NCBI GenBank assembly: GCA_036362985.1
Contig: JAYGXS010000010.1
Location: 11,757,651-11,821,650 of the forward strand
Origin: Ligula intestinalis
Taxonomy: Eukaryota; Platyhelminthes; Cestoda; Diphyllobothriidea; Diphyllobothriidae
DNA: 64,000 nucleotides
Direction of reading: 5' to 3'
Shown here: positions 54,469 through 64,000 of the stretch, piece after piece
How positions within the stretch are numbered: the first letter of the stretch is position 1
How the letters are laid out: each line of letters begins with the position of its first letter
Notes under the pieces: model-generated
What the model was told of the DNA's origin: nothing
Database searches by the model: none
What the model saw: the letters and a program-made list of their open reading frames with translations, nothing else
Made by a program: the position numbers and the translations under genes

Positions 54469-54620
54469 TTCAATAGGTTCTTCGGAAAAGAGAATTTTTA
54501 TTTTGTGAATTTTCGAATCTGGAGACCCCACTTCGTCTCCCTATGTCTGAAGACGAAGTGGGGTCTCCAGCTTCGAAAATTTACAAAATAAAAATTCTCT
54601 TTTCCGAACAACCTATTGAA
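54469..54620. repeat. Palindrome of two PLE termini, 70-bp arms
   Basis: Arms 54469-54538 and 54551-54620 are near-perfect reverse complements around a 12-base centre. Each arm is a family C 3' terminus: hairpin, TTCGAAAATT, ACAAAATAAAAATTCTCTTT and beyond. So two termini face each other, ribozyme core to core. Confidence 0.9.
54544..54585 (+). ncRNA. Hammerhead-like motif, right arm of the palindrome
   Basis: Helix I UGU/ACA (54544-54546 with 54583-54585), core CUGAAGA (54547-54553), extra C, helix II GAAG-UGG/CCA-CUUC with a bulged G (54555-54574), GAA, AAUU (54578-54581), U17. The left arm has the same helix II and III, but its core reads AGGGAGA, so only the right arm keeps the consensus. 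In a transcript through the palindrome the two arms would pair with each other and compete with this fold. Confidence 0.58.
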
Positions 54621-55605
54621 CCTCGAAATTCGAACATATTTCATGGAAAACATGCACAAAATTTTCCTTCTTTCACCCATTTGGTGGCAAGTTATTTCGT
54701 GCTGGAATATCGTTCGTGAACAGAGTGCATTTTTCGGAACTAAAAATATTTTAGTTGCCAAATAAATTTGAAACCTGTCCGTCGTTACACCTGCATTTGG
54801 AATATAAAAACTGCAGGCTGTATCTATCCTACCTAAAAAAACTCACATATAAATCTATGCTATGAGCAAAACATAACAAAGTACTCAGAATATTTATCTA
54901 GGGATGTGAACAAGGTTATAAACTTTATAAGCAAAATTTCTAACTGGACAGTTACGATGAATTGTAACTTTTTATTTTACGGCCTAAAACAGTTTCATAC
55001 CTAGAAACATTGTTAGAATAGAAAGTTACTTTTCTTCAAATAAAAACGGAAAAAGTCTGGAAATGCTGCAAACTTTCCAAACTCTTAAATTACGGTGGCC
55101 AAGTTTTTTTTTAAAAAACAACCTTGAACAACATGCATTGCGTTTACACATGTTTTTAGATACTATATTTGCAAGCAATGGAACGATAACGACCTGTCCC
55201 TACCGTATTTTCATCTATTTGGCCATGTCAAGCTAATCCTTTGGTAAAAATAGCTCGACCTCGAATAAGAAAGTAGTCAGTATAACAGGGGTACTGCATT
55301 CAATCTCAGTGCTGGTAGGTGGGTGCTCACGATCGGCTATAGGACTCACTCATCCCGCTGAGTCTTAGGGTTCAGTCTTGAAACCCCAGTCATGGATTGT
55401 ATTTGAAAGCTTTGAGCGTTGACTTGAAAAATAAATCATGTCTGACGACATTAATGTTCTTCCTTGCAATAATTAAAATAAACATCAAAAATAAAAGCTT
55501 AGGAGTTTTTATATTGCTTTAACTAAACGATCCTAACACTCAAACTTCAGCAGTTCAGCTGGGGCAGTATATCAGACTGCTCCGTGTGGTTCAAGTAATT
55601 CTTTA
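54621..55605. other. Unassigned AT-rich region
   Basis: No gene recognised. A segment at 55290-55400 has some arm-like pairing but no credible tRNA boxes. Confidence 0.4.
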
Positions 55606-55609
55606 TTTT

Positions 55610-55900
55610 AATGAGTCATTTGCGCATGATATCTTTAGTCCTGTCTTTAATTCCAAAAACTAGTCTGATAGCAATGTGTTCGGTTGCCTCCGAAGCCTCA
55701 TTAATATATGTAGGGCATGGCATATTCTCGGTGGATTATTCCTTTAACTCTTCTGGGGTGGACACGTAGCATCAGCTGGCATAGACCTTTCGATCAATAT
55801 TCCGCACAATCTGGTCAAGGAGGCACCGAGCCAAAAAGTTTTAGGTTCTGAGTTGCTGTAGTGGTTCTGGATCTAGCTTTTTTTGTGGACAAGTAAAAGG
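55610..55900 (-). pseudogene. PLE inter-domain fragment
   Basis: Minus strand: LLDQIVRNIDRK, STPEELKE and NPPRICHALHI, then in another phase YINEASEATEHIAIRLVFGI. These match MRNGYPKAFI, RRTQTEEPPKIWHALPYI and KDVSEATECIAAKLGVGI between the reverse transcriptase and the endonuclease of the family B copy. Neither domain itself is preserved. Confidence 0.7.
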
Positions 55901-56269
55901 CTTTTGTGAAAAATTCCTTCCTTACCTGCACCACAATACAAGGCCTTTAACATTTTAACAAGGCTTTGAAACTAAGGAAGGTCTCTTTGGTACTGTGTGC
56001 CGTGAAACAGTTGGGCTTTTACGCAAATAATACCAGCATATTGGTGTACACCGATCGGGTTAGGTGAAATGCTCATCTCGTTCGCCCCTGGGCTAGGTTT
56101 AGAGCTCTTGCATGCAATTTCGAACTGGTCGATTTCATAACCAATAGCAGTTTAGCAGGAGCTAGGACAGTAATTCGGTTCCCTTGTTGGTCATGATGGC
56201 ATCTTTGGCTGCCTAAATGGTTCAGAAGAATAGGAACGCCCTGCAACTTTTCAAGAGGTGGTCTTTCAA

Positions 56270-56490
56270 AAAATTTTAAGAAGGTTAACTATTGCTATCT
56301 CTTAACTATAGTACTAACCCCAACTTAAAATTGAAGTGTAACCTTAACCTTAAGTATAGTCCTATCTTACACCTATGCTCTATAGATAACAGGGACCCAA
56401 ACCGTAATTCTTAACATCTTCTAGACCCTAACCGTGACTCTTGCCTTTATCTCAACCTCGAACATAACCCTCAACTTCATCCTCAATACG
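56270..56490 (-). repeat. Degenerate telomere-like tract (C-rich on plus strand)
   Basis: The plus strand is a string of AACCTTAACCTTAAG, ACCCTAACCGTGAC, CATAACCCTCAAC-type words. The minus strand therefore carries GGTTA-like units with heavy decay. It could be an interstitial telomere-like sequence or a mobile element's internal repeat. Confidence 0.5.
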
Positions 56491-58456
56491 ATTTTGCGGA
56501 ATTTGGCGCGAAGCGATATGTATTGTGGTGGTTCCTGCTCCAGTGTCCTGTTTAGGCGGCCAATTAAGTCATCCCTGCCCTTCGGTCACTGAGCGTTTAC
56601 AATGTTTCAGCAGTGAGCCACGGGTCCATCGTCCTATTGTTTACAATCTAAGATATGCAAAATGATAGTTTGGATCTCAATCAATCATTTTATTGGTACA
56701 TGCTCGTCCCGACAAGCAGAAAATGAGCCGTGGAGTAATTATATATGCATGTGCATATGTAAAATAATTGAAGGAATAATATGCTGAAGTGAAAGCTATC
56801 CTTTCGGCAAATGCACCGACATTCCTGCAGCACTGATCTAAACCGCATTGTACACTTTGAAGTAGGAATTGGTGAGAAACGTTTGCCGACAATGGAACGA
56901 AAAATGAATACCCATTCTTCCATGCGACCAACTGCGTATGTCGTAGGCCATCATTTCAAAGGCAAAAAATGCTCATTTTTCCTGCAATAAAGCTGAATCG
57001 ATGCACGCCATTCGCATAAGGCAAGGAAGAAGGCGCAAAATGCATTAAGCGTTCACTTATACACGATGGTACGTAAAATGTGAGCCTTTTCCCTCACGTA
57101 TACACATGAAATGTGTACAGTCCTGCGAGTCCTGCAAACAAATTTCATGACGAAATTTAAGTTGGTATTTTAGCGTATATCTGGACAGCTTATTTTGATC
57201 AACTGAGTACATTTAATAATAAGAATGGTTCTGGTTTGGAAAAAATAGCCTTCTTAGTTAAATTTAGCGGGGTAATAGACGCTCATTTTGGCTTAATCAT
57301 GAGTAAGTTTATATTTAAGAAATGCCATATGCTATAAGGAAAGACAGAACCAAACTTCCTTCTAATATACATTGTGTTGTGGAAGAATTCCACAAAAATT
57401 AAAAAAGGTGGAATAATAATCCCTTTCAGAACTGGAAAAGTTTGCGCAAAGTTTATCACATGGAAGTGAAGCGAATTTTAAGGAATTGCATTTATTTACA
57501 GAAACAAGCAGGGATCGAAATTATAAAAATTATATTTATTTATTCTGTGAAGTTTTTTGCTAAAAATGCAGTAACAAAAGCCATTGGTAGAACATTTTCT
57601 TTTATCGCATAGCTGGCCTTGCGCGTAAGCAAAGTGTCCATATGTTACCGCAAAGGCAACCTTAAGAAAGCCTTATTGAATGTAGGCCATATAGAAATAA
57701 AGTTTTTTTTAACAATACGTTCCGCTCAGGCGTTATTTGGAAACGGAACAGACAGAAGAATAATAAGTAGTTCAAAAATGGTCTATACATGACCTGTTTT
57801 TTTGTATTTGCAGGCTTATATCTGATCGTGGAATTAATCCCCTTAAGCGGAAAATTATCCGTTATAAAGAAAAAAGTATTTTCTTTCATTTCCAGTCAAA
57901 TGTAATCGTTTTTCTTCATTTAAATTAAAGAAATGGTCAAATGACTCCACTTTTACTGTGACATAACCTTGAAAAAAGTTAATGCACACAGAAGTTCGTC
58001 AGCTACATATCCAATAAAAGCATTTTTTAAAGAGGAAGCTTATTATGAAAGGTTTTTTATTAATCTTAGGAGTAGCAATATGTGTAGTATTTAGCAGACA
58101 TTTTGTATGCTCGACAATGTGGTTTGCTGTTTTGCAGCATTTCAAAATTTGACCTACATGGCCATCTTCATAAGAACTTACATCCAGAAGCCCATTTTTT
58201 CGCTAAATGCTGTTTAGTTTATCTTATTTTAAAGGCTTTGATGTAAACTTCGAACAGAAGCGCAATTTATCAACTTATCAATGAAGGCACACAAAAACAA
58301 ATGAAATGATGAGAGACTTTATTCCACGATATTCAATAACTAGTTATCCAGTAATTACCCTTTGTACAAAATATCTTGACTTAAGACAAGTTCTTTCTAA
58401 ATATAGAAATTGGTTGCATTCCGTTTTTAACTTAATAAAATATTTAAATTTATTAG

Positions 58457-58498
58457 AATAAGAATTTCTTTAAAAAATTTCCTAAAGAAATTCTTATT
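58457..58498. repeat. Perfect 16-bp inverted repeat
   Basis: AATAAGAATTTCTTTA (58457-58472) and its exact reverse complement (58483-58498) flank a 10-base centre. It is AT-rich, with no element or terminator context. Confidence 0.85.
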
Positions 58499-58929
58499 GT
58501 CATAATTAATATCTTAGGATGCAAATATTTAAATATTTAAATTCAGTGTTCTAATTTATAGCAATTTTGTACATCTCCGGAACTTGGGGTTTGTCGGAAA
58601 TTTTTGTTTCGAAACAATCACTCAGTACTTCTTATACTTCTTTTAAGTACTTAATATGCCTAATGCTGCTCACTATCATTGATAAGCTTTCGTAAATGCG
58701 TTCTCGCTGGTATGGGAGAAATAAGCAAACATTTACAAACTTAGGTAAGTTGCTTGCAGGACTCGCAATACTGTATAACTCCTCCATATATAAGATCAAC
58801 CGCAATTTTTTTATCAACTAACTTCGTAGCAAAGTTAGTTTTTGTACAATGTAATTAGTAGACACGAAATATGGCCTTCCCGTTAATAAAAATGAACTTT
58901 TACTAGATTCCACGAAGGTAAAAATAACA

Positions 58930-59070
58930 GTAAGGCTTACGGTTTGCGGTAATTATATGGCTAATTTTAAGGTTAATGTTAAGGTGAAGTTAAAGTTTGG
59001 GATAAGTATTCTTTTGTGTTTAGACTATGCTTAACGTTTGGTTAGTGTAAATATGAAGGTTAGGTTTGGA
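58930..59070 (+). repeat. Degenerate telomere-like tract (G-rich on plus strand)
   Basis: Words such as AAGGTTAATGTTAAGGTGA, GTTTGGTTAGTG and GAAGGTTAGGTTTGG. Orientation is opposite to the tract at 56270-56490. Confidence 0.5.
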
Positions 59071-61455
59071 ACAGGCAAATTTTTTGGAGTTAAGGGCAAG
59101 TCCGCCCATTTTCCTGTAGGAGGAGCTTTTATATTTCTGTCTCATAATTTGATTTATCAGGGAAGACTATATATGGATCAACTGGCATCCTCATTATGGG
59201 CTTTTTAAGAAATGGAAATGTAAGCCACACTGACCCCACAAAAAGTGCATGGTTCTGAAAAATTGCAGATTAACATAGAGATTGTCCACAATGCGTTCTC
59301 GACAATTCAATATATGGATATCAATAACCACGCCCAGAAAGGAAGCACAGAAATTCATTTCAAGGACCCTTTAGCCGCGCATAAACAAATATATTTTGCG
59401 GCGATCCAAAATCCAAAAGGAGCTTACTGCTGGCAGAAAACTAAAAGGGAAGCAAAGCATCATATTGATGGGGAAACAACAGAAGTTTGAATAAAACATT
59501 GTTAATGACATTCACCAGTTTTGATCGCAGCCGAATTACGTAAATAGGTAATCGAAGGGACTGCAGAGTCAAATGTTTAAAAATGGCTTTAGTGTAGACA
59601 GAGGTAGTTCGGTTTTCTTTATAGTCGCTTCTCTGAATTCTACCAGCTTCATCCTACAAGATAAAATAGGTATTCACATGATTTGCGATGGGGGCATCTG
59701 CAAAATTTAGGGTCATCTTATAATTGCATTTGGGCAAATGTGATCACCGTTAAAATCATATATTACTGAAGGCACAGCAAACATTAGAACTCTACGGCTG
59801 TTGTTGGAATTGTAATTCTGCAATTATATTGCCTTTATTTCGACTACAATGCGGATCTTTTATTTAAGGAATAGGTTTTCATTGAGTACGTCCTCAGTAA
59901 ATTGGAAAAAATGGCGCTTTTCATAGTTGGTGCTTGTTTAAACGTTTAAGGTTAATCTGTTCTTTATAACTTATACCGATGCACAGGCATTATCAAAGTC
60001 GCAGTCTGGTATGCCTATTTATGAAATATGACTAGATTTAAGCACAATCCGATGGACCTTGATTCCTTCAATTCCATTGGATACGATGGTTTGGCTAGGA
60101 AAATCTCTATTCTTAAGAAGACTTATTCACGCATAGGAAGTCTATTCTTACGGCAGTGATAAAAACGATAGGTCAGTGAAATCATACTCCGGGTCTGCAA
60201 ACGTTCTTCCGGAAATTTTCAGTTCTTTCTTCCACAGTTTGAAATTAATGAATGTGCAAATGTGATGGGTGTATCATTAGTAAAAACTTGCGGCAGTCAT
60301 TCTGTTCGGATTAACTCAACCTTTATCTGACCTTTATACATATCCTCACAGATAACCGAGGTCTGAAGATAGCAACATAATGTCTGCCTACGTACCTCGA
60401 ACTCATAATTTAGAAGTTAGCTGCCAAGGCCCACAGACCGATTGTTATGAATTGTTAAACGAGAGGAAGTATATTCTTGGGCCTCCCTCTCCTACTTGCT
60501 ACGCTCTGCCTCTAAAGTACGAGAGTTCGTACTATGATAAAGCAGACAGACATTGTGTATGATAGCTCTCCACTTTCACAACCGAATGCGATTCATTATA
60601 CCATGAATCATTTCTCCGAACATTCTTCTCTACAGCAAACACGGCTTTCCCTCAGACGTCTGCGTCTACTCATTGGTTTGTCGTCCTTCTTTTTCCGACG
60701 CTTCTAGTCGTTAATAATAGTTCACATGTTCGGTAGAAATTATCTTCTGGGAATATTTAAATTTGTGACCGAAATACTCTGGCATAGCATCAAGGTTTAG
60801 TAAAAATGTCCGAATCGTATCTCGATTAAACTGGACGCTATGAATTCATATAAAATGGAAAGTATTACAATGAGCATCCAACCTAGCGAAGAGAAGATAT
60901 TATAGCACTAACACGCCTAGAGCATGCTTCAAATTTGTTTGAGTGTTTGATTACTGATAGCAATTATAGGGATGTTTATGATGCTAATTATTATGACAGC
61001 AGCAGAGTTTGTTTTCTTTTTATTTCGTTCGCCAGTTAGGGCACTGAATGATAATTTTCCTCTGCCTTTAAGAAGCCAAAGTTTTAGAGCCCTGACTATA
61101 TCGCGCAGTCGGGCAGACAGAAGCAAAAGTTGACGGCTATGATGGATGTTGGCAAGGCCGGCATCGTCATTGCTTTACGGACGGAGTTTTAAAATAGCGA
61201 ACGCATTTGCAAGGTTGCACGTGCGCATTTGTTTGCTTGTCACTTTTCACATCCGCCTTGCGGGCTGGTTACTAATTAAGGAAGTTAACCTTTCGTAACT
61301 GGCGCGCGTAGACCTGCACTACTCAGCGAGCTGTACGCAGGCAGGTGGCCTAATGAATAGTTTGTGGCTGCAAACAAACGATGTTTAGGCCGTTCAAATC
61401 CAATAGTGACTTGCACAGGAGTTTGCTTATACTAAAAGAGACTTCACGTATTATT

Positions 61456-61466
61456 CCCCCCCCCCC
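61456..61466 (+). repeat. Poly-C run, 11 bases
   Basis: Uninterrupted C in otherwise AT-rich sequence. Confidence 0.9.
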
Positions 61467-63624
61467 ACCGACCGTCTCCAAATTAGAAGGGAAAATGCAA
61501 ACAAACGGAGAAAGATATGATCAAATAATTTGAAAAAATCGACAGCTGATCCACGCGAAACACACACAACCTGCAAACTCAGCAACAAGTTAAGAAATTT
61601 GGATATGGAATTTAGATGGAATAAAGGCGAAAGTAAATTGCAGCCTGTCTATATACGCAAAGGAAAACCACATTAAAGTGCCATTTGGTAGATTTTTAAG
61701 GCACGGCTCTTAGCGCACTGGGTCAACTACAAATACGTCATATTCATAATACTGTGGAATGCACTCAGTAGCAGCACCTCTCTCTTATATGTCATGAGAA
61801 ACTGCAATGTACAAACCGTAAGTTACTGATACGCCACGTTTTGTAGTGGATGTGTATATGTTTCTTGTGGAGTCCTTGCGCAGATCCGTCGTGGAACTTG
61901 GAAACGCTCTCATTTAGGGTGAACGTTTTGTGTCTGTCACCAACCATGGCAGAGGCTTCGGGAATTCATCTGCGGGTGTCCTCACCAATGTATTTTCGTT
62001 TGCAGTACAGGCTATAACAATGTATGATTTGCTGGGGGCTCCGAATAAACCGCTAGTGCACGAAAAACATTTGCTGTTATAGTATAAGGAAGACAGAAAT
62101 GTATATCTCTAGCTCATTTACCATCGTCGTTAGTTAATCCAAAGTAAAGTCTAAGCCATAAAGACCTAAAATTTTAGGGCGGCCCAGATGGTTTAAAATT
62201 TACCATTTGAAGCCGAATATGCACGGGCTAGGGCTCCAATGGTAGAGCTTGGAATTAAAGTATGGTTGGCTAACAAGGGCAAGGACAAATAAATCAGAAA
62301 TGTTGATATTGTTTCTGACAGTAAGCGTTCTCAATATTTCAAGAATATCCTACGTAAATCTCGTGACTTTATTCGTGTTTAAGTTACGAAAGGCAAATTA
62401 AATTGAATTTTCTTTTTCCGTTTTCAAAACTTTGGCGAAACCTGTGCAGTGAGCTGTATCCGAAGCTTCTGATCCATGTCAAGTTTCGTGGACAACCCGT
62501 ACTGACTCCGACGCCGTTGCTCTTTCATTGCCAAAAAGTAAAAAATTAAAAAATCTTCTTAGTCTTAAGGGGAAAAATGGTCGCAAGTTAATTTGGCTTT
62601 CCAGGAATACTGACGTCTAACGGTTTATCGAAAGTTCTTAAAACGAGTCCTTGTGGAATACTTATATGATTTTAACTTAAAAATGTAAGAACATAGGAGC
62701 GGACTACTACTAGACTGGTAAAAAATGCTGAACAAAAGCAAATATTTGCCTTCATGTGTGTTAACTTGGATAATCGACAGAGTAGCAGAATCCATAAGAT
62801 CGCTGACAAACATGGTGGTAGTCATCGTCTAAAAATATGAATAGTAAACTGTGGCGATCTAATCGCGATTGTATTTCCACTCAGTCTTGCTAAAGTACAC
62901 TCAACGGTACTGTTTTTAAACTATTTCTCAACTAAAACACCAAAGATGCAAATTGAATAATTTCACCTAAGACTAAAACTGTGCCAAGAAGCCTCTACTT
63001 TAAGCCTTCGTATCCTTATCTGTGATGATGTTTCATTTGGCAAAATCAAGCAACAATTAATCACGGGCGATCCTATGCATGAAGTGAGGACAAGATGAAA
63101 GGGATCAGAATGACTCGCCTGATTCTTCCGACCTCTTACATAGTCTGCGAGGAGTAAAATTTCAGAGGGAACTAGTAACTGTGACCCAGAGCCCCGATGA
63201 ATCATAGGTGACTTTGTTTTCCCGTCTTGCTTTTACGCGTGCATGTGCACCAATCAGGACTAATTCGGCTTCCCTGCCACGTTTAACCGGCAAGATCAAA
63301 CGCTCCGAGAGATTGGAATGCACGACAAACTCGCAGTTTGCCTTAACAAAGAAGTCTTATATCTACTTGGCTGATTTTCTGAGTGATCAGAAATGCAGGC
63401 CAATAACTAAATACGTTGCTATCACAGTTGATAAAGAATTTTTATTGCGAAATTTTCTGCAAGTCTGTTTATCAAGGCTTTCACGAAAGAACATAAGGGT
63501 AAACGTTTTCTCACGCTCAGTGTTTAAGAGGAACGCGTAAGTGGATTTTCGCTAAGGATTATGACGTCGTTTCAGTTAGTTCAGCATAATTCTGAAGAAT
63601 AACATAATTTTCTATATGGTTTTG

Positions 63625-64000
63625 GTCGTCATCGCGGCGCCGTTGACATGATCATGGTCGTACGACAGCTGCAGACGTGCCAGGAGATGCACACCTACCT
63701 CCATACTGCCTTCGTGAAGCTGACCAAAGCCTTTGACACGATGAAACATGACGGACTGTGGAAAGTTAGGCAGAAATTTGGCTGACTGAGGACGTCATCC
63801 ACATGGTATGTGAGTTCCACGACGGGATGAAGGCGCGCGCAACAGACAATAGGATGGTCTCCGAAGCGTTCGCAGTGACCAGTGGAGTGAAGCACGCTGG
63901 TGTCCTCGTGCCTACACTCTTCGTTATCAGATTAGCTGTCATGTTACTGGATGCCTACCATGACGAGCGCGCTAAAAACCGCATACATTTCAGAACGGAC
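63625..64000 (+). pseudogene. LINE reverse transcriptase fragment at the window edge
   Basis: The plus strand reads RGAVDMIMVVRQLQTCQEM, then FVKLTKAFDTMKHDGLWKV, the fingers and palm motif A (Asp in KAFDT) of a non-LTR reverse transcriptase. A stop follows KFG near 63782; another phase continues as MVCEFHDGMKARATDN, SEAFAVTSGVKHAGVLVPTLF and MLLDAYHDERAKNRI. Motif B is damaged: family members usually have GVKQGC before VLAPTLF. The catalytic DD motif would lie beyond the window. It is a different LINE type from the CR1-like copies above, probably of the RTE/jockey-like kind, but I cannot fix the clade. Confidence 0.78.

Larger units (their letters stand above)
55901..63620. other. Long unassigned AT-rich region
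   Basis: About 7.7 kb with no recognised gene. The longest open frames are 63208-63540 (110 codons, plus) and 56677-56931 (84 codons, minus), without domains. Short open frames at 59245-59490 and 60380-60562 have unremarkable sequence. Local items are listed separately: telomere-like tracts, a hairpin at 58457-58498, and an 11-base C run at 61456-61466. Confidence 0.5.

Noticed and set aside
55290..55410. tRNA-like or SINE-like arms
   Set aside because: No pair of recognisable A and B boxes at suitable spacing.
58135..58185. Possible hammerhead-like terminus on the minus strand (AUGAAGA, GGCC/GGUC hairpin)
   Set aside because: G12 of GAA is missing and the following tetranucleotide is not self-complementary in the right place; too weak to call.
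62225..62275. tRNA-like GGGCTCCAATGGTAGAGC stretch
   Set aside because: Resembles an A box and D arm, but there is no B box or acceptor pairing downstream.
63208..63540. 110-codon ORF as a possible host exon
   Set aside because: No recognisable family, no repeats or signal features, and unremarkable composition; left unassigned.
1..64000. CRISPR array, bacterial operon or phage-like system
   Set aside because: No regularly spaced repeats or prokaryotic gene layout; all recognisable content is eukaryotic mobile elements.

Overview
The window looks like draft-assembly nuclear DNA from a flatworm. A large, repeat-rich platyhelminth genome, possibly a diphyllobothriidean-type cestode or a trematode, fits best; this is inferred from element content, not shown. 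The sequence is AT-rich. It carries an LTR retrotransposon whose Gag finger and priming site resemble the CsRn1 clade first described from a liver fluke, many Penelope-like elements (PLEs), CR1-like LINEs and tRNA-derived SINEs. There are no operons or long conserved ORFs, and there is one scaffold gap (10 N at 48323-48332). I recognise no host protein-coding gene, rRNA or functional tRNA. The window reads as a graveyard of mobile elements in AT-rich DNA.

Layout. 1-802: nothing recognised. 807-5358: a Ty3/gypsy element with both LTRs and a 4-bp target duplication, but with a shortened gag, a broken protease motif, three in-frame stops in pol, one frameshift and an altered integrase triad. 5359-9730: unassigned AT-rich DNA. 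9731-10335: a cluster of one SINE family. 10510-11916 and 12316-13850: two Penelope-like elements of different families. 18672-20060: a PLE terminus and a decayed PLE body in opposite orientations. 24003-24335: a tRNA-Pro-derived SINE. 24945-26860: PLE endonuclease fragments. 27241-27645: an unidentified repeat-bearing ORF. 30610-32945: SINE and PLE fragments. 35470-38160: a minus-strand CR1-like LINE interrupted by a PLE 3' end. 40960-41690: an internally deleted LINE. 43077-48669: a dense PLE cluster with two head-to-head inverted pairs, an LTR-like insertion and the gap. 48771-56500: another SINE, further PLE fragments, a 70-bp-arm palindrome and degenerate telomere-like tracts. 56500-63600: AT-rich, unassigned. 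63625-64000: a LINE reverse transcriptase running off the window edge.

The most interesting pattern is at the 3' ends of the PLEs. At least ten sites, in several families, carry an approximately 40-nt motif that I can fold by hand as a minimal hammerhead ribozyme. It has a 2-3 bp helix I, a CUGANGA-type core, a hairpin helix II, GAA, then a self-complementary tetranucleotide (ACGU, AGCU or AAUU) acting as helix III, then the cleavage-site nucleotide. Helices I and III covary between families. One family carries A3/U8 in place of the core C3/G8 pair, which would keep the pairing. Hammerheads in PLEs are known in general; the A3-U8 variant and the extra nucleotide before helix II are the points to test.

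PLE coding parts combine a reverse transcriptase with a C-terminal GIY-YIG endonuclease. Most copies here are dead by different routes: YVDG, YVNG, a deleted or frameshifted YVDD, stop codons or 5' truncation. The SINEs depend on unidentified LINE machinery, and the LINEs in the window are all truncated or deleted.
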